Source: Pagrus major
Lineage: Eukaryota; Chordata; Actinopteri; Spariformes; Sparidae
Assembly (NCBI RefSeq): GCF_040436345.1
Contig: NC_133230.1
Location: 3,989,297-4,053,296, forward strand
Reading direction: 5' to 3'
Length of the DNA: 64,000 nucleotides
Position numbers and translations under genes: made by a program
Notes under the pieces: generated by a model
Seen by the model: only the letters and a program-made list of their open reading frames with translations
What the model was told of the DNA's origin: nothing
Databases searched by the model: none
Shown: positions 38,101 through 51,094 of the stretch, piece after piece
Position numbering within the stretch: position 1 is the stretch's first letter
Layout: the number at the start of each line of letters is the position of its first letter

Positions 38101-41084
38101 TTGCATTTGAAAGACAATAGGAAACAAAGATAAGTAGTAGTTATCCATCTAATTATTTTTGGAGAGCCACAGTAAACACAGATGTTTTAAGCCCTGACAG
38201 TTTTAGCGGACATCAGCAGGAAGCTTAAAACTAAAAGCTGCTTCACCTCGCTCAGTTCTGATCCTGGGAACACTGAGTAAACCTGTTTCCAGACGACCTG
38301 AGGGCTCTGGATGCTTCGTCACAAAAATCAGAGACCATTTTGTGCTTAATGTACATTTTGAAATCTATCTTTTGTGTGAAGTGGAAACTTGACGCCTTCA
38401 GTGCACAAACTCTGAGAATGGTCTTTACGGTGAAATAGGATCAGTTTGTGTCCAGAAGTTAAACATTTTAACTGGAACATATTTGTTTATTCATATATTT
38501 TTAGACTTTTCACAGAGTGAGAAGGAACATTTAAAAAAAAAAAGCCAAGCAGTGTATTTTTTATATGCCTTAAAACTTCACTGAAGAAGATCTCTACTGC
38601 CTTACCCAGAAATCCTGCAGACAGTACAATGGGATCATGTTTAAAAGTCCCGGCATCTTATTAAATTTTCATTTTTTCCATTTTATTTTTTATTTTTAGC
38701 AGGAAACGACATCAGAGCAATGAAAAACCATTGCCAGCTGTGAGCCTGAATCAGTTTTACAAACCAGCAGTCTCCTGCTGTCCTGCAGTGAGGACAAGAC
38801 CAGTAAAACATAAACAGAAGAAACAAGCTAACAAGTTTAACAAGGAATATTTTTCATATGGGCGAAAACATACCAATTTCAAAAATAGATTAATCAGTAA
38901 ATTTGTAATAGCTTCTCCAGTTCTTCTGTAGATGTATCAAGGAAAAAAAGTCATTCTATTGTACTGATATTTTACATATTCACATTCAACATGAAGGTCA
39001 AGGTCACTCAAAGAAACTTCATAACATTTCTGATGTTCTTTCGTGGCTGTATCTCACTGTTATGTGCTGTTTTTTCTTCTCAACATCACAATATTTAACA
39101 GGAAAGTAACTCCTCATAAAATCACAGCTGAAATGGATCACACAATCACAATGTCTGCCTCAACAAGAAGCTTCAATTTTATGACTCATGAAGTTTTTGA
39201 GAGCTTTTCACGCCCTCGACAATGGAGAGCGGAGATTTGTTGAGTCTTGTTTCTGTACTTTATAACGATTGTGACATAGTTTTGCAGGCAGAGGTTCAGA
39301 CCTGACACCAGATCAGTTGGGAGAGATGAGTTTGTTTTTGTCGGAGCTCCACTCAGACTGGAAAGACGGGTTCATTCTTATATAAACACCTCATCGAGTG
39401 CAGGTTTAAAGTACCCCGCCTCACATATTCACACAGGAGACGCCTCATGCTATAAAACACACAGATTTTACTTCATAAGAAAGCATTGTGGGGAAGCTAA
39501 ATGTTATTTATGATCTGAAAACCTGCAGTGCACTTCTGAGAGGGTGTGTGGGCCGTCCTCCCTCCCTGAGTCATTTCTTTAAGACTGCAGGAGACTTGAG
39601 GACAGTGAGGAAAAGAACCTCAGGGTAGATTGTATTTTAATCTGTCCTGATCCTCTCACCTCCTGCAGACGTCTTACCCGCCCACCCACTACATCCGCAA
39701 AGTGCCCCAGAGAAAGATCCACTACTTCACCTTCCTGCAGATGATGCAGCTGCTGGTACTGTGTACGTTTGGCATGTACCCGATACCGTACATGAAGATG
39801 ATCTTCCCTCTGCTCATGATCCTGCTAATTCCAATCAGGTACGACTGCGGCAGTTTTTGTCTGAGCAAATGATTTTCTCGAGTGCTTTAAAGCGGGATGA
39901 CATTCAGCAGAGGCACAGGTAACGAGGGCTGCGTCTGACCTGAATCTGCCTCGGGATGAAAAATCTGTTTCATCCACAGTCAGAACCACAAATCTCTCTA
40001 AACAGCTCAATGTGGGGGAATAAAATAGACAGTTCTAGTTTTATTATATCATATTTTTATTTCTATAATGAGTATTGTATTTCATCTGGAAACATCTGGC
40101 AGTCGAGTCGAGATACAAATGTTTTGTGCCGCGGTTCATCGGTTCAGTCTTATTAAAGAGAATATATGAAAACAGAGGCTGCGGATCGAACAGCAGATGG
40201 GCGTAGTGCATTATATATGATATTTGTAGATTCACAGAATAATTTACCGATGCACCCTCGACCGCTTCAAACTATAGTAGAATATCTTCAATAAAACAAC
40301 ACGGTTTGCACTCGAAAAACTGTTTTTCAAAGTTTAATCTTTAGTATTTTCCTATTTTTGTACATTTGGTTTGATTTCAGCATGTTGATGAAGCACACCA
40401 TCTCAAGACCAGACAGTTCATCTTCTGTGTAATACCTAAGGCTGATATTATATTGTTTTTCATCATTTCGACCTGTATTCATTCATTTATTTCGGTGCAC
40501 TTGGGGGCAGTGTGTTAGCAAACACATCTTTCTCGGTCTTTCGTTGCCCCTAACTCAACTTGTTGCTGCCATCAATTTCAAAATAAGCGTATATTTACAA
40601 AATTCAATGATGACTGAGGTGGTTAAACACTGGATATACTGGTAATTATCAAATGTTGTTTAATTTATGTTTAAAACAGCCTCCTAACTTTTTTAAAATA
40701 CGGGTTTAGTCTTAAAAACACCACAAATCAGAGTTTGAACCAAACCGGTTTCTTTCAAATTTTACTGCATTAAGTATCATTTTCTAGTTGATATGCAAAA
40801 TATGCAGCCAGATCTGTAGTGGCATTATGCACACTCACATACTTGTCCATCAGCCGTCACTGTATGGTTGATTTGCTCTCTTGTTCGCTGGTACTACTGA
40901 GAAGGAAGTGATGAATCATATCTGATAATATCTGACATTTTGATGGTGTGATGTTTCCTTGTCTTCGCTGGACTAACAAGTAACGACTAACATGAATTCT
41001 GTCTCCTCTGTTTCCAGGAACAACGTGCTTCCTCATATCATTGAGGCCAAATACTTGGACATAATGGATGCACAACACATGTAG
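2546..41084 (+). CDS. slc4a11: slc4a11, solute carrier family 4 member 11 (5'-partial gene, 16 exons)
   Basis: This encodes a plasma-membrane transporter of the SLC4 family. Mammalian SLC4A11 moves H+/OH- and ammonia, borate transport has been proposed, and in human it is needed in corneal endothelium. Joined exons are 2546-2774, 12225-12306, 13378-13501, 18065-18274, 21289-21373, 22397-22522, 23072-23185, 24746-24878, 26462-26535, 29409-29637, 30084-30190, 33180-33345, 35269-35442, 37174-37369, 39669-39838 and 41018-41084. They total 2286 bases, 761 codons plus TAG. Every junction is GT..AG and phases agree throughout. Diagnostic stretches are [80 protein letters not shown] and the C-terminal [12 protein letters not shown]. 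Residues 1-215 are cytoplasmic domain, about 240-740 the multi-span transport domain. No frameshift or premature stop was seen. The N-terminus (roughly 100 or more residues) is outside the window. Confidence 0.97.
4377..4420 (-). repeat. Degenerate telomere-like CCCTAA words
   Basis: About five CCCTAA/CCTAACC words are spaced irregularly, reading TTAGGG-like on the minus strand. The run is too short and irregular for a true telomeric array. It is better explained as a scrap of a dispersed repeat. Confidence 0.35.
10650..11276 (+). repeat. Polypyrimidine (C/T-rich) tract
   Basis: Over about 600 bases the + strand is overwhelmingly C and T, broken by short gt/ca words and by one mixed patch near 10770-10850. 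It gives long spurious Ser/Leu/Pro/Phe-rich frames. It is followed at 11350-11435 by a G/A-rich segment on the same strand. It is not a simple short-unit repeat. Confidence 0.85.
12225..12306 (+). CDS. slc4a11: slc4a11 visible exon 2
   Basis: The exon is bounded by ccccacag and gtaagc. It encodes [19 protein letters not shown] then YQQSWLCI. It matches the human stretch [20 protein letters not shown] closely and enters in phase 1 and leaves in phase 2. A GT microsatellite begins ten bases beyond the donor. Confidence 0.95.
12317..12343 (+). repeat. (GT)n microsatellite, about 13 units
   Basis: A perfect GT run lies ten bases inside the intron, immediately after an exon donor. Confidence 0.97.
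12735..12905 (-). repeat. Dispersed repeat, same type as 480-700, reverse orientation
   Basis: It reads ccaaaccttaaccacgtg, then aaacgtctcctaacctcaat, then cacaaacctaaccaagtcgt, then cctaaacttaaac. This is the reverse complement of the taggtttag/ggttaggg word series seen near 0.5 and 42.1 kb. Confidence 0.5.
13237..13283 (+). repeat. (AG)n microsatellite, about 23 units
   Basis: An uninterrupted AG run lies about 95 bases before a splice acceptor. It creates Arg-Glu and Ser-Leu repeat frames that are not genes. Confidence 0.97.
13378..13501 (+). CDS. slc4a11: slc4a11 visible exon 3
   Basis: The exon follows gctccag and ends at ATG before gtaact, in phase 0. It encodes [20 protein letters not shown] then [20 protein letters not shown], nearly identical to the human cytoplasmic domain at the same point. 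Confidence 0.96.
16357..16876 (+). repeat. Tandem degenerate repeat, unit 1
   Basis: Words shared with the next unit, in the same order, include gatgaatcctact, tttttcac.tatccaatg, cacttgtggctgaacc, ctctgatggttctgtgtacc, aaccatct.ttgcg-like and aaatgtctcaac. The unit is about 520 bases. The gatgaatcctactgagt start resembles a teleost dispersed repeat that I recognise only by its wording. Confidence 0.75.
16877..17320 (+). repeat. Tandem degenerate repeat, unit 2 with start of a third
   Basis: This repeats the word order of the preceding unit: tagatgaatcctactt, atccaatgagatgttaatct, gtgcacttgtggctgaacc, ctctgatggttctgtgtacc and aaatgtctcaac. From 17285 the opening words atggattgaaa and atgcgggc recur, so a third unit starts and breaks off. 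Units differ by many substitutions and indels, which points to an old duplication. Confidence 0.75.
18065..18274 (+). CDS. slc4a11: slc4a11 visible exon 4
   Basis: The exon is exactly 70 codons, phase 0 at both ends. It encodes [20 protein letters not shown] then [20 protein letters not shown], then a variable linker ([19 protein letters not shown]) before the membrane domain. It is GC-rich compared with the flanking intron, as expected for coding DNA. Confidence 0.96.
18275..21288 (+). other. slc4a11: slc4a11 intron (3.0 kb)
   Basis: The intron carries a CCT-rich patch near 18565-18600, a short CA run near 18743, a purine-rich stretch at 18940-19075, and the longest CA array of the window. 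A mixed-composition block at about 19950-20600 is non-repetitive. A short CTG run lies near 21215 before the acceptor gtccacag. No exon was seen. Confidence 0.85.
19330..19400 (+). repeat. (CA)n microsatellite, about 35 units
   Basis: This uninterrupted 71-base CA array is the longest simple repeat here. It creates the 185-residue minus-strand frame and the Thr-His frame around it, neither of which is a gene. Confidence 0.98.
21289..21373 (+). CDS. slc4a11: slc4a11 visible exon 5
   Basis: It encodes [20 protein letters not shown] then FYPSDFTDG, the segment just before the first membrane span. It starts in phase 0 and ends one base into a Gly codon before gtaggc. Human has CKDFVPFGKGI and PLYPLDFTDG at the same place. 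Confidence 0.96.
21374..22396 (+). other. slc4a11: slc4a11 intron
   Basis: This is 1.0 kb of AT-rich intron ending in ctcccctcag. I see no repeat array, exon or RNA gene in it. Confidence 0.85.
22397..22522 (+). CDS. slc4a11: slc4a11 visible exon 6 (first membrane span)
   Basis: It encodes [19 protein letters not shown] then [18 protein letters not shown]. The hydrophobic run is transmembrane helix 1, and [11 protein letters not shown] is a strong SLC4 signature. Phase 1 at both ends. Confidence 0.97.
22523..23071 (+). other. slc4a11: slc4a11 intron
   Basis: The intron is short (0.55 kb). It carries a small ATCC run at about 22656-22670 and a poly-A near 22900. It ends in ctccgtccag. Nothing else was seen. 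Confidence 0.85.
23072..23185 (+). CDS. slc4a11: slc4a11 visible exon 7 (helices 2-3)
   Basis: It encodes [20 protein letters not shown] then [18 protein letters not shown]. In the SLC4 fold this is helix 2 and the re-entrant helix 3, which contributes to the substrate pocket. Phase 1 at both ends. Confidence 0.97.
23186..24745 (+). other. slc4a11: slc4a11 intron with a GT repeat
   Basis: It contains an interrupted GT microsatellite at 24048-24080. The frame continuing from the previous exon to 23397 is read-through of the donor and not coding. The acceptor is acctcgcag. Confidence 0.85.
24048..24080 (+). repeat. (GT)n microsatellite, interrupted
   Basis: Two GT runs are separated by a ttt interruption, about 33 bases in all. 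Confidence 0.92.
24746..24878 (+). CDS. slc4a11: slc4a11 visible exon 8 (helix 4)
   Basis: It encodes [20 protein letters not shown] then [19 protein letters not shown] and MKLFK. This is the loop after helix 3 followed by helix 4. It enters in phase 1 and leaves in phase 2 before gtattt. Confidence 0.96.
24879..26461 (+). other. slc4a11: slc4a11 intron
   Basis: The 1.6-kb intron includes a short TA run near 25585 followed by poly-T. The segment at about 25690-26200 has the wording of a dispersed repeat, but I cannot name a family. The acceptor is gtttttccag. No exon was seen. Confidence 0.8.
26462..26535 (+). CDS. slc4a11: slc4a11 visible exon 9 (helix 5)
   Basis: This is the smallest internal exon. 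It encodes [20 protein letters not shown] then KGTVK, transmembrane helix 5. Human has STEEIIALFISITFVLDAV. It enters in phase 2 and leaves in phase 1 before gtaagc. Confidence 0.96.
28823..29135. mobile_element. Non-autonomous repeat rich in 'gtact/cttaagta' words
   Basis: The stretch is built of atgtaacttagcacatttac, tactgtactgaagtac, cttgtactccactacatctc, tactttacattttgctgat, tacttaagtaaagt and aatgcaggatttgtacttct. This is the wording of a very common non-autonomous teleost repeat, probably a DNA-transposon derivative. No coding capacity. Ends are approximate. Confidence 0.7.
29136..29290. repeat. Dispersed repeat ('ggtgctagagggaaagtc' type)
   Basis: It contains ctggtgctagagggaaagtc, aaactcattaggattcatcc, gggaaccatgcatgtctgta and caaaactttatggcgatc, ending near ttgccatccctagagcc. 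I recognise this wording from teleost intergenic DNA. It shares the 'attcatcct'/'gatgaatcct' theme with the 16.4-kb tandem units on the opposite sense. Confidence 0.6.
29409..29637 (+). CDS. slc4a11: slc4a11 visible exon 10 (large extracellular loop, helix 6)
   Basis: The acceptor is gatttcag, not the nearer tttcacag. Only this choice completes the codon left by the previous exon and gives [11 protein letters not shown], matching human IFWKYYYGHYL. The loop holds two N-glycosylation sequons, NSS and NRS, comparable to the two sequons in human extracellular loop 3. Then follow [20 protein letters not shown] and YTLYQFK, helix 6. The loop sequence is otherwise poorly conserved. Confidence 0.95.
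29638..30083 (+). other. slc4a11: slc4a11 intron with CT microsatellite
   Basis: This short intron has its entire acceptor pyrimidine tract formed by a CT microsatellite ending in cgctttcag. Confidence 0.9.
30025..30075 (+). repeat. (CT)n microsatellite, interrupted, at a splice acceptor
   Basis: About 24 CT units with two interruptions end eight bases before the AG of exon 11. Confidence 0.95.
30084..30190 (+). CDS. slc4a11: slc4a11 visible exon 11 (helix 7)
   Basis: It encodes [20 protein letters not shown] then [16 protein letters not shown]. The human equivalent has [19 protein letters not shown]. It enters in phase 2 and leaves in phase 1 at a less typical donor, gtcagt. Confidence 0.95.
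30191..33179 (+). other. slc4a11: slc4a11 intron (3.0 kb)
   Basis: It contains a dispersed repeat at 30600-30910, a mixed-composition block at about 31730-32420, and a further stretch at 32750-32940 whose wording (gcaacattgcagcttcctgg) also suggests a dispersed repeat. The acceptor is tttgaacag. No exon was seen. Confidence 0.8.
30600..30910 (+). repeat. Dispersed repeat ('tttcatggaaatcagttcag' type)
   Basis: It carries tttttattgggatccgcatc, ttatccggatccgcacca, aaagtttcatggaaatcagt and a tail of aaacagatacaggtgaaaac. This is the wording of a widespread teleost interspersed element. It is degenerate and has no coding capacity. Confidence 0.6.
33180..33345 (+). CDS. slc4a11: slc4a11 visible exon 12 (helix 8)
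   Basis: It encodes [20 protein letters not shown] then [20 protein letters not shown] and [15 protein letters not shown]. The segment [10 protein letters not shown] and the FI-QN motif match the human protein. It enters in phase 1 and leaves in phase 2 before gtaggg. Confidence 0.96.
33346..35268 (+). other. slc4a11: slc4a11 intron
   Basis: It contains an open, fairly coding-like frame at 33500-33790 (see findings), then AT-rich DNA, then a GT microsatellite about 165 bases before the acceptor ctcctcag. No supported exon was seen. Confidence 0.75.
35066..35105 (+). repeat. (GT)n microsatellite, about 20 units
   Basis: A GT array with a slightly imperfect 5' start. Confidence 0.95.
35269..35442 (+). 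CDS. slc4a11: slc4a11 visible exon 13 (helices 9-10)
   Basis: It encodes [19 protein letters not shown] then [46 protein letters not shown] and GLPW-HAA-PHS-LHVR are near-invariant SLC4 motifs around the helix-10 substrate region. Phase 2 at both ends. Confidence 0.97.
35443..37173 (+). other. slc4a11: slc4a11 intron
   Basis: AT-rich intron with a GTTA tetranucleotide array, a fragment of the 38-kb dispersed repeat at about 36870-36985 (aagtccaaagggagcgagtt), and a TG run directly before the acceptor ctccccag. Confidence 0.8.
36771..36799 (+). repeat. (GTTA)n tetranucleotide repeat, about 7 units
   Basis: Perfect GTTA repeats. Confidence 0.95.
37174..37369 (+). CDS. slc4a11: slc4a11 visible exon 14 (helices 11-12)
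   Basis: It encodes [38 protein letters not shown], then [20 protein letters not shown] and [16 protein letters not shown] and [14 protein letters not shown] are the strongest SLC4 signatures in the gene. It enters in phase 2 and leaves in phase 0. Simple repeats flank both splice sites. Confidence 0.98.
37370..39668 (+). other. slc4a11: slc4a11 intron with repeats
   Basis: A GT run (37379-37398) sits just behind the donor. A dispersed repeat covers much of 38015-38800. The end is a standard acceptor, ctcctgcag. No exon was seen. Confidence 0.8.
38015..38800 (+). repeat. Dispersed repeat ('ttcaaaatgctttacaggg' type)
   Basis: The order is gtagcaccattcagacacag, ttcaaaatgctttacagg, tgttttaagccctgacag, ctgcttcacctcgctcag, tgatcctgggaacactgag, gacgacctgagggctctgga and later cagttttacaaaccagcagt. 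I know this as a frequent teleost interspersed element. It is broken and non-coding. Confidence 0.6.
39669..39838 (+). CDS. slc4a11: slc4a11 visible exon 15 (helices 13-14)
   Basis: It encodes [19 protein letters not shown] then [20 protein letters not shown] and [35 protein letters not shown] matches human exactly apart from one residue. It enters in phase 0 and leaves in phase 2. Confidence 0.97.
39839..41017 (+). other. slc4a11: slc4a11 last intron
   Basis: AT-rich intron without a recognisable array or exon. It has a short cttgggggcag word near 40500 and ends in ctgtttccag. Confidence 0.85.
41018..41084 (+). CDS. slc4a11: slc4a11 last coding exon
   Basis: It encodes [22 protein letters not shown] and the TAG stop. 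Human ends [16 protein letters not shown], so the C-terminus is full length. Confidence 0.97.
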
Positions 41085-42044
41085 CTACGGACGGAGACGA
41101 AGTTCTGGATCCACGAGAAAAGACGTCTAGAGTTTAAAAAAAAAAAAAGAAAGATAGAGAGAGAGAGATGAGATGAGGATTTAAAAAAACAAACGTATTT
41201 TTCAATGCAAAACTGTATGGAAGCAAAAAAAAAAAAAAGAAGGAAGGAGGAAGTACCGACTGTTTTGATTTTTTGTATCCGATAAGAACATTCTTACAGG
41301 TGAAGCACTGGAAATGTGGGAAGTCGTGTGTGAGGAGGAGAGATGAGAGCCGTGGGAAAATGTTTTTCCAAACATGGACTGACAGCATCTCTCTGGGGGA
41401 AAAAAGTTCTGCAGAGAAACTGGAACCGCCCAGAACTCCCTGTTTCACCTCCGTTTTGACCCCTCGTTCAGTGCCATATACCTCCATGTTCTCCTCTCAC
41501 ACCTTTTACATTTTATGGTAACATTTTATCCTCACTTCTGTGTTCATCTGTGTGATAAGCTATATGGGTAAGTGCTTCAAGTACTCACTAATACTGTGTA
41601 AGGAATACAAATGCTGCCAGTGTACATTATCGAGTACTTAGAAAGGTGTAATGGCACAATGTAAGTATGAACAATATCTTTTTTGACACTTTGCACTCAC
41701 GTTGTGTTTGTACACTGTCATTCGGGTCAATTTTACATACTTACACTGTGTTGATAAGTACTTAAATACTTTTCCAACGAGCGAATAAGCTGATATGAAC
41801 GCTGCATTTAGGCCACTGCAAAGTAAAGTCTTTACCTTTTTGTATTGCTGTCATTGTGCAGTGTTCAAACCTTAACATTCCTGCACCTTTTAGCTGTGAT
41901 TCCCTCTTTTTTCTACCAAGGACACTTGTGCTCGTACATATTTAGTTTCTGAGTCATTCCAGCAAATGTCAGTGTTCATTAAGGTAACACAGTCGCCAGA
42001 GTAAATGTTGGCTATTGACGTTGAAGCATTTCTTTAAGCTGCAT

Positions 42045-42560
42045 GTTAATGTTTCTTTAGGTTTAGTTCTTCAATTTTTATGTCGGGTTAACGCCGTGCT
42101 TCTTCTCTGGTTGGTTAGAGTTAGGAAAATATCATGTTTTGGCTTAAAATGCCTACTTTGTTCGTAGTTTTGGTCTCTATAAACACAACTGGAGATCTCC
42201 CGACTTCTTCCAAAAAAAATCTGGTTTTAGTCGCCACAAACATGGCTGGAAACACGCTGACTTCTCGCCATGTCACCACAAGTTTTCCTGGAAATTGTCC
42301 GTTTATCTCCTTAAAAACATTGCCTCACGTTTCTAATATTAAACCGCACGCCGTATCGTAGAAATGTCGATATGCTGCAAGTATCCGGTTTTAGTCGGCA
42401 CAAACATGATTGGAAATGCAATGACTTCTCGTCAAAAATATCATCTTTCGGTGCCACAGACGCAGCTGAAGGTGTCCCGACTAGAAATGCTGATATGCTA
42501 CGTACAACACGTACAAATGTTTAAGTGGTTCAAAGAAACGTTAACCACCAACCTTTTATT
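42045..42560 (+). repeat. Dispersed repeat, copy 3 of the 480-700 type
   Basis: It reads ttaatgtttctttaggttta, ggttggttagagttaggaaa, atcatgttttggcttaaaat, then twice a ggttttagtcg-cacaaacatg block followed by gacttctcg and by a ..aaatg.cgatatgct block. The internal block is thus itself duplicated (about 42225-42375 and 42388-42500). Confidence 0.6.
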
Positions 42561-44549
42561 CTGGCGACTGAGCTGCATTAAGGAGAGAAAAAGGGAGCGT
42601 GTTTGCTTATGTGTGTGTGCGTGTGTGTGTGCATGTGTGTCATCAAGCTTCCTGCCAGCTCTTTAGTAAAAAACCTCATTTTTAAGGTGTAATTTAAGGT
42701 CTCAGCTGAATAAAAACATACATTCCACAGGTATATATATATTATATATAATTATTTAGAACGACAGCACAAACCAAAACATATAGTGAAATCTTTATCA
42801 AATTATGAATATATTAGAATATATTATGGCAATATAGAAACAAAAAGTATTTTAGGTTAAAATTGAAATAGAAATATTTATTTATCGTTATCTTTTAAGT
42901 ACAAAAAGATAATTTTGTGTGTTGTTTGCTCCTTTTACATTCCACAGTTACTGATTCTTGTAATCTTGAGTGTGTCGTCTTACATCGGGCTTCTGCCGCA
43001 GTGTTTACATATCAGAGTCCCTCCCAGCTCCATGTCAAAGTCCAACACAGTTCTGGTGCATTGCTCGTTAAAATGAAAGTCAGGTAAAAGGTGGAGAATA
43101 AAATTAAAAAAGAAGAACATTTGTGGGCTTTGGATTCAACAAAAATGCATCCCTCTTTTTTCTTTTATGTGAACAAGTGTTCCAGGATGAGTTTTAGAAT
43201 AATCTGGTCTTGTTTTTTCTATTTAGATGTTATGATTAGATCAATGCTTGCAAAACGTTGTCATGTAATAAATCCAGACGTCTGGAGAGATTATCTTGTT
43301 ATCTACAATACAAAAAAATAAAAAAATAAAAATAAAATTTCTAGGCACTGGTTTGCGTAAAAAAAGCATGACTCATCTGGGTTTTTTGATACAATGTGAT
43401 GCCAATGGTCATGTATCCTACACAACAATAAAAAAAAAGTAGCAAGTCAAACAAACAGTAACTTCTCAGTAAACCGAATGCAACGCTCAATATTCAGCAA
43501 TACTGTGTATAAAAACAGAACTTCACTGGTGGGATCCGGGTTTCCCGAGCCGGACGCGGACCCATCAGTGAAGCAAAGACAGGCCAGCTGTATTTTTTAA
43601 GGCAGCACCTTTTCAGTCCATCCTCGTGGTACAAAAAGCTGCTCCGTGCTGATTCAATTATTGCACACATCAAGGAGAAAAAAAAAAAAAAAAGAAAAGT
43701 TTTGCCTGTCAACGAGGCGTTCAGTGCCACAGGATTTTATTACGGTTTAGTTGCTTTCCCAAATATCCAAATGGCAGCTCCCTCATGCAGTTCTGTTCAA
43801 CTTTTTGTCTTACAGATGTGAGAAAGATGTCCAAAATTTTAAGCAGATGTCTCACGCCGAGATAGCAAAGGCATGAAAAGGAAAAGCTCGGCAGCATTTA
43901 CATAATCCTTGGACTTGAGGCTTAAGACAGCACTAGTGAGAGAAGAGAGAGAGATTGCGAGGTATGAAGTAATATGTACAGTTTGCAATGCAAAGTTTAG
44001 TTTCTATCGACTATCCATTATAATCCATGGCAAAGGTATTAGTTTCTAACTTTGGACTGAGTACAGAGATTTAACCATTCTTCTTCTTACGTGACAGTAT
44101 TGTTGTTGTTCCTTGATATCTTCTCTGTACCGATGATTTTTGGAATAGCAGCAAATTTCTCTCAGATGACTCGAACATTGGATTTCAGAGTGAACGACGC
44201 ACTCTGTTTGTGAAACCTTGACTCCCCCTCCCCACCTCCCAGCTCCTCCTAATTGGATTTGTTTGAAAATTGCGTACTGTGGTGTTTTTTTTCTTTTTCC
44301 TTTCCTGATTTCATATAGCCGACAGTACTTTTTCTAATCATGAATGTAAGATGTGTGGATTTTTATATAGCATACTAATTTAGGTGTCAAACAGAATCTG
44401 TAATTTTGTCAAAAAGATCAGCTATATTTGTAAGCTGTAATATGTAAAAATGAGAAAAAAAATGGTTATCAAACAGAATGTGTTGGTTTATTATAGTATA
44501 TATATATACTGTACACTGAAAAAGAGAGACTATCTCAAGCTGTTTGCCA

Positions 44550-44555
44550 AATAAA
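44550..44555 (+). terminator. slc4a11: slc4a11 polyadenylation signal candidate
   Basis: A canonical AATAAA is followed about 25 bases on by ctgtgtgtttgtgttc, a typical GT-rich downstream element. Cleavage would fall near 44570. Confidence 0.7.
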
Positions 44556-44577
44556 AAGTAGTAGTGATGTAAATATC

Positions 44578-45898
44578 TGTGTGTTTGTGTTCATTGGGCC
44601 GCAGCAGACTGCGTATCGTGTTTTATATGTATGTTTTTGGCCTTTAAAGGAGGATTCCTTGTAATCTTAATGAACCTCTGACTGTTTCTGCAGTGCAGGG
44701 GTTCTCAAAGCGGGGTCTGAGGAGCTCCAGGGGTCCTTGAGGGGTTTCCAGGGGGTCCCAAGCAAAAAAAGGAATAATTTATTTTTACTATAATTCCGAA
44801 TATGACTGATCAGGAGCTTCATATACTCTTTGTAATAATACTTCAAAAACAAAACTCTTATCAGATGAGGAGCCCGGGGATAAAATCAAAAGATCGGTTT
44901 GGGGTCAGTGGTCTAATTTTGATGTAAAAAGTTTGAGAACGACGGCTCTGGTAGCAACAACAGGTCCAAATGTCCCCGTGATAAACACTTTATTCTATTA
45001 TAAGGTATCAAAAAAGGTCAAGAAGTTAAGGGTTACATGTTTTATTTCAATTAAGTGGGAGATCAACTTCGGTAAATAACCTCAAAACTTTTGGTACCAA
45101 CCAAAATGTAGCAGTAGTATCAAAACCTGTCACGTACTGAAAGATTGTATTTATTCCAAGACAGATTAGTAATCTTGTTTATGTCGTCTTTGATCACACA
45201 GTGCCTGATTTAAATCCAGTATTTTTAAGCTACTTCATACCTATATCTCAGAGGCGAATATTACACTTTTGTAAAGATCATTTTTAGGCATTTTTGTCTT
45301 TATTAGACCGCAGAAAGCTGGAGAAAGAGGATGGTCTGTGTTTTTTTATCGAACTGACGATGTTGTGATGTCCATACTCTAAATATTGTACTTTTTACCT
45401 CCTTTTTAAAAATATGTGGTTCTCACAAGACAGCCACACGACAAAAACATATGATGATCTTACAGAATATGACACATTGCTGTAGATAATCTACCCAGAA
45501 GTGTATAAAGCAGATAAAAATGAGCTCTACCTTAAACATCCACAGCAGGAAAATGAAACATGCACTTTTAATTCAGCAATATTAATCCAAAAGCATGACA
45601 CATTAACTTTTTATTTTTATTTTGGACACCTCTTGCACCGGGTTAGGGTTAACGAACATTATCTGAGAACATTCATGCTCCCAAGAGGATGAACCCCTTT
45701 ACATTTTTACTTGCTGCATGGCTTCTCCTCTGGTGCCACCTTCAGGACAAACTTCATATCATACGCCACCACTGAGGCTCTGTGCAAATCCTCTTCCTGT
45801 GTGATGACGTATCGTTGTTTGTAATGGAAAACTGTAATCACAAAACAAATAATTTAAAAGTCATTTTCCAAACACAACACCTGAACTTTGCACTTGAA
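44578..45898. other. Intergenic, slc4a11 to rpia
   Basis: The gap is about 1.3 kb. It contains a hAT-type MITE at its start and otherwise AT-rich DNA. Composition turns GC-richer from about 45890 at the rpia promoter. No gene was seen. Confidence 0.75.
44691..44950. mobile_element. hAT-type MITE with terminal inverted repeats
   Basis: The left end cagtgcaggggttctcaaag and the reverse complement of the right end, cagagccgtcgttctcaaac, match at about 14 of 20 positions, including TTCTCAAA. Ends of the CAG..GGTTCTCAAA kind are typical of hAT non-autonomous elements. No perfect 8-bp target duplication was seen, so the copy is old or the ends are slightly off. Confidence 0.65.
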
Positions 45899-45910
45899 TG
45901 CGCATGCGCA
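45899..45910. promoter_or_regulatory. rpia: NRF1-type site upstream of rpia
   Basis: TGCGCATGCGCA is a perfect 12-base palindrome and a full match to the NRF1 consensus YGCGCAYGCGCR. It lies 153 bases before the upstream rpia ATG in a GC-richer, TATA-less stretch, as expected for a housekeeping metabolic promoter. Confidence 0.75.
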
Positions 45911-46062
45911 GAGCAGCGCAGCTCTCCATATGAGAGGAGGAAGGACAGACAGGTGATTACCAGCAGTTACAGCACTTCCTGCTGCAGACAGACACGCAGA
46001 GGGAGACTCCTGTCTGTCTGCCTGTGTTGTGGGCCTGTCTCTGTGTCTTTGGGGGCCGGGTC

Positions 46063-51094
<5,032 letters not shown>

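Larger units (their letters stand above)
41085..44577 (+). other. slc4a11: slc4a11 3' untranslated region (inferred)
   Basis: This AT-rich stretch after the stop has no coding frames of note. It includes poly-A runs right after the stop, a dispersed repeat at 42045-42560, short TA runs (about 42735 and 44498) and internal AATAAA words near 43425. The downstream AATAAA at 44550 with a GT-rich element behind it is the best end point. Use of earlier poly-A sites is likely but not provable from sequence. Confidence 0.6.
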
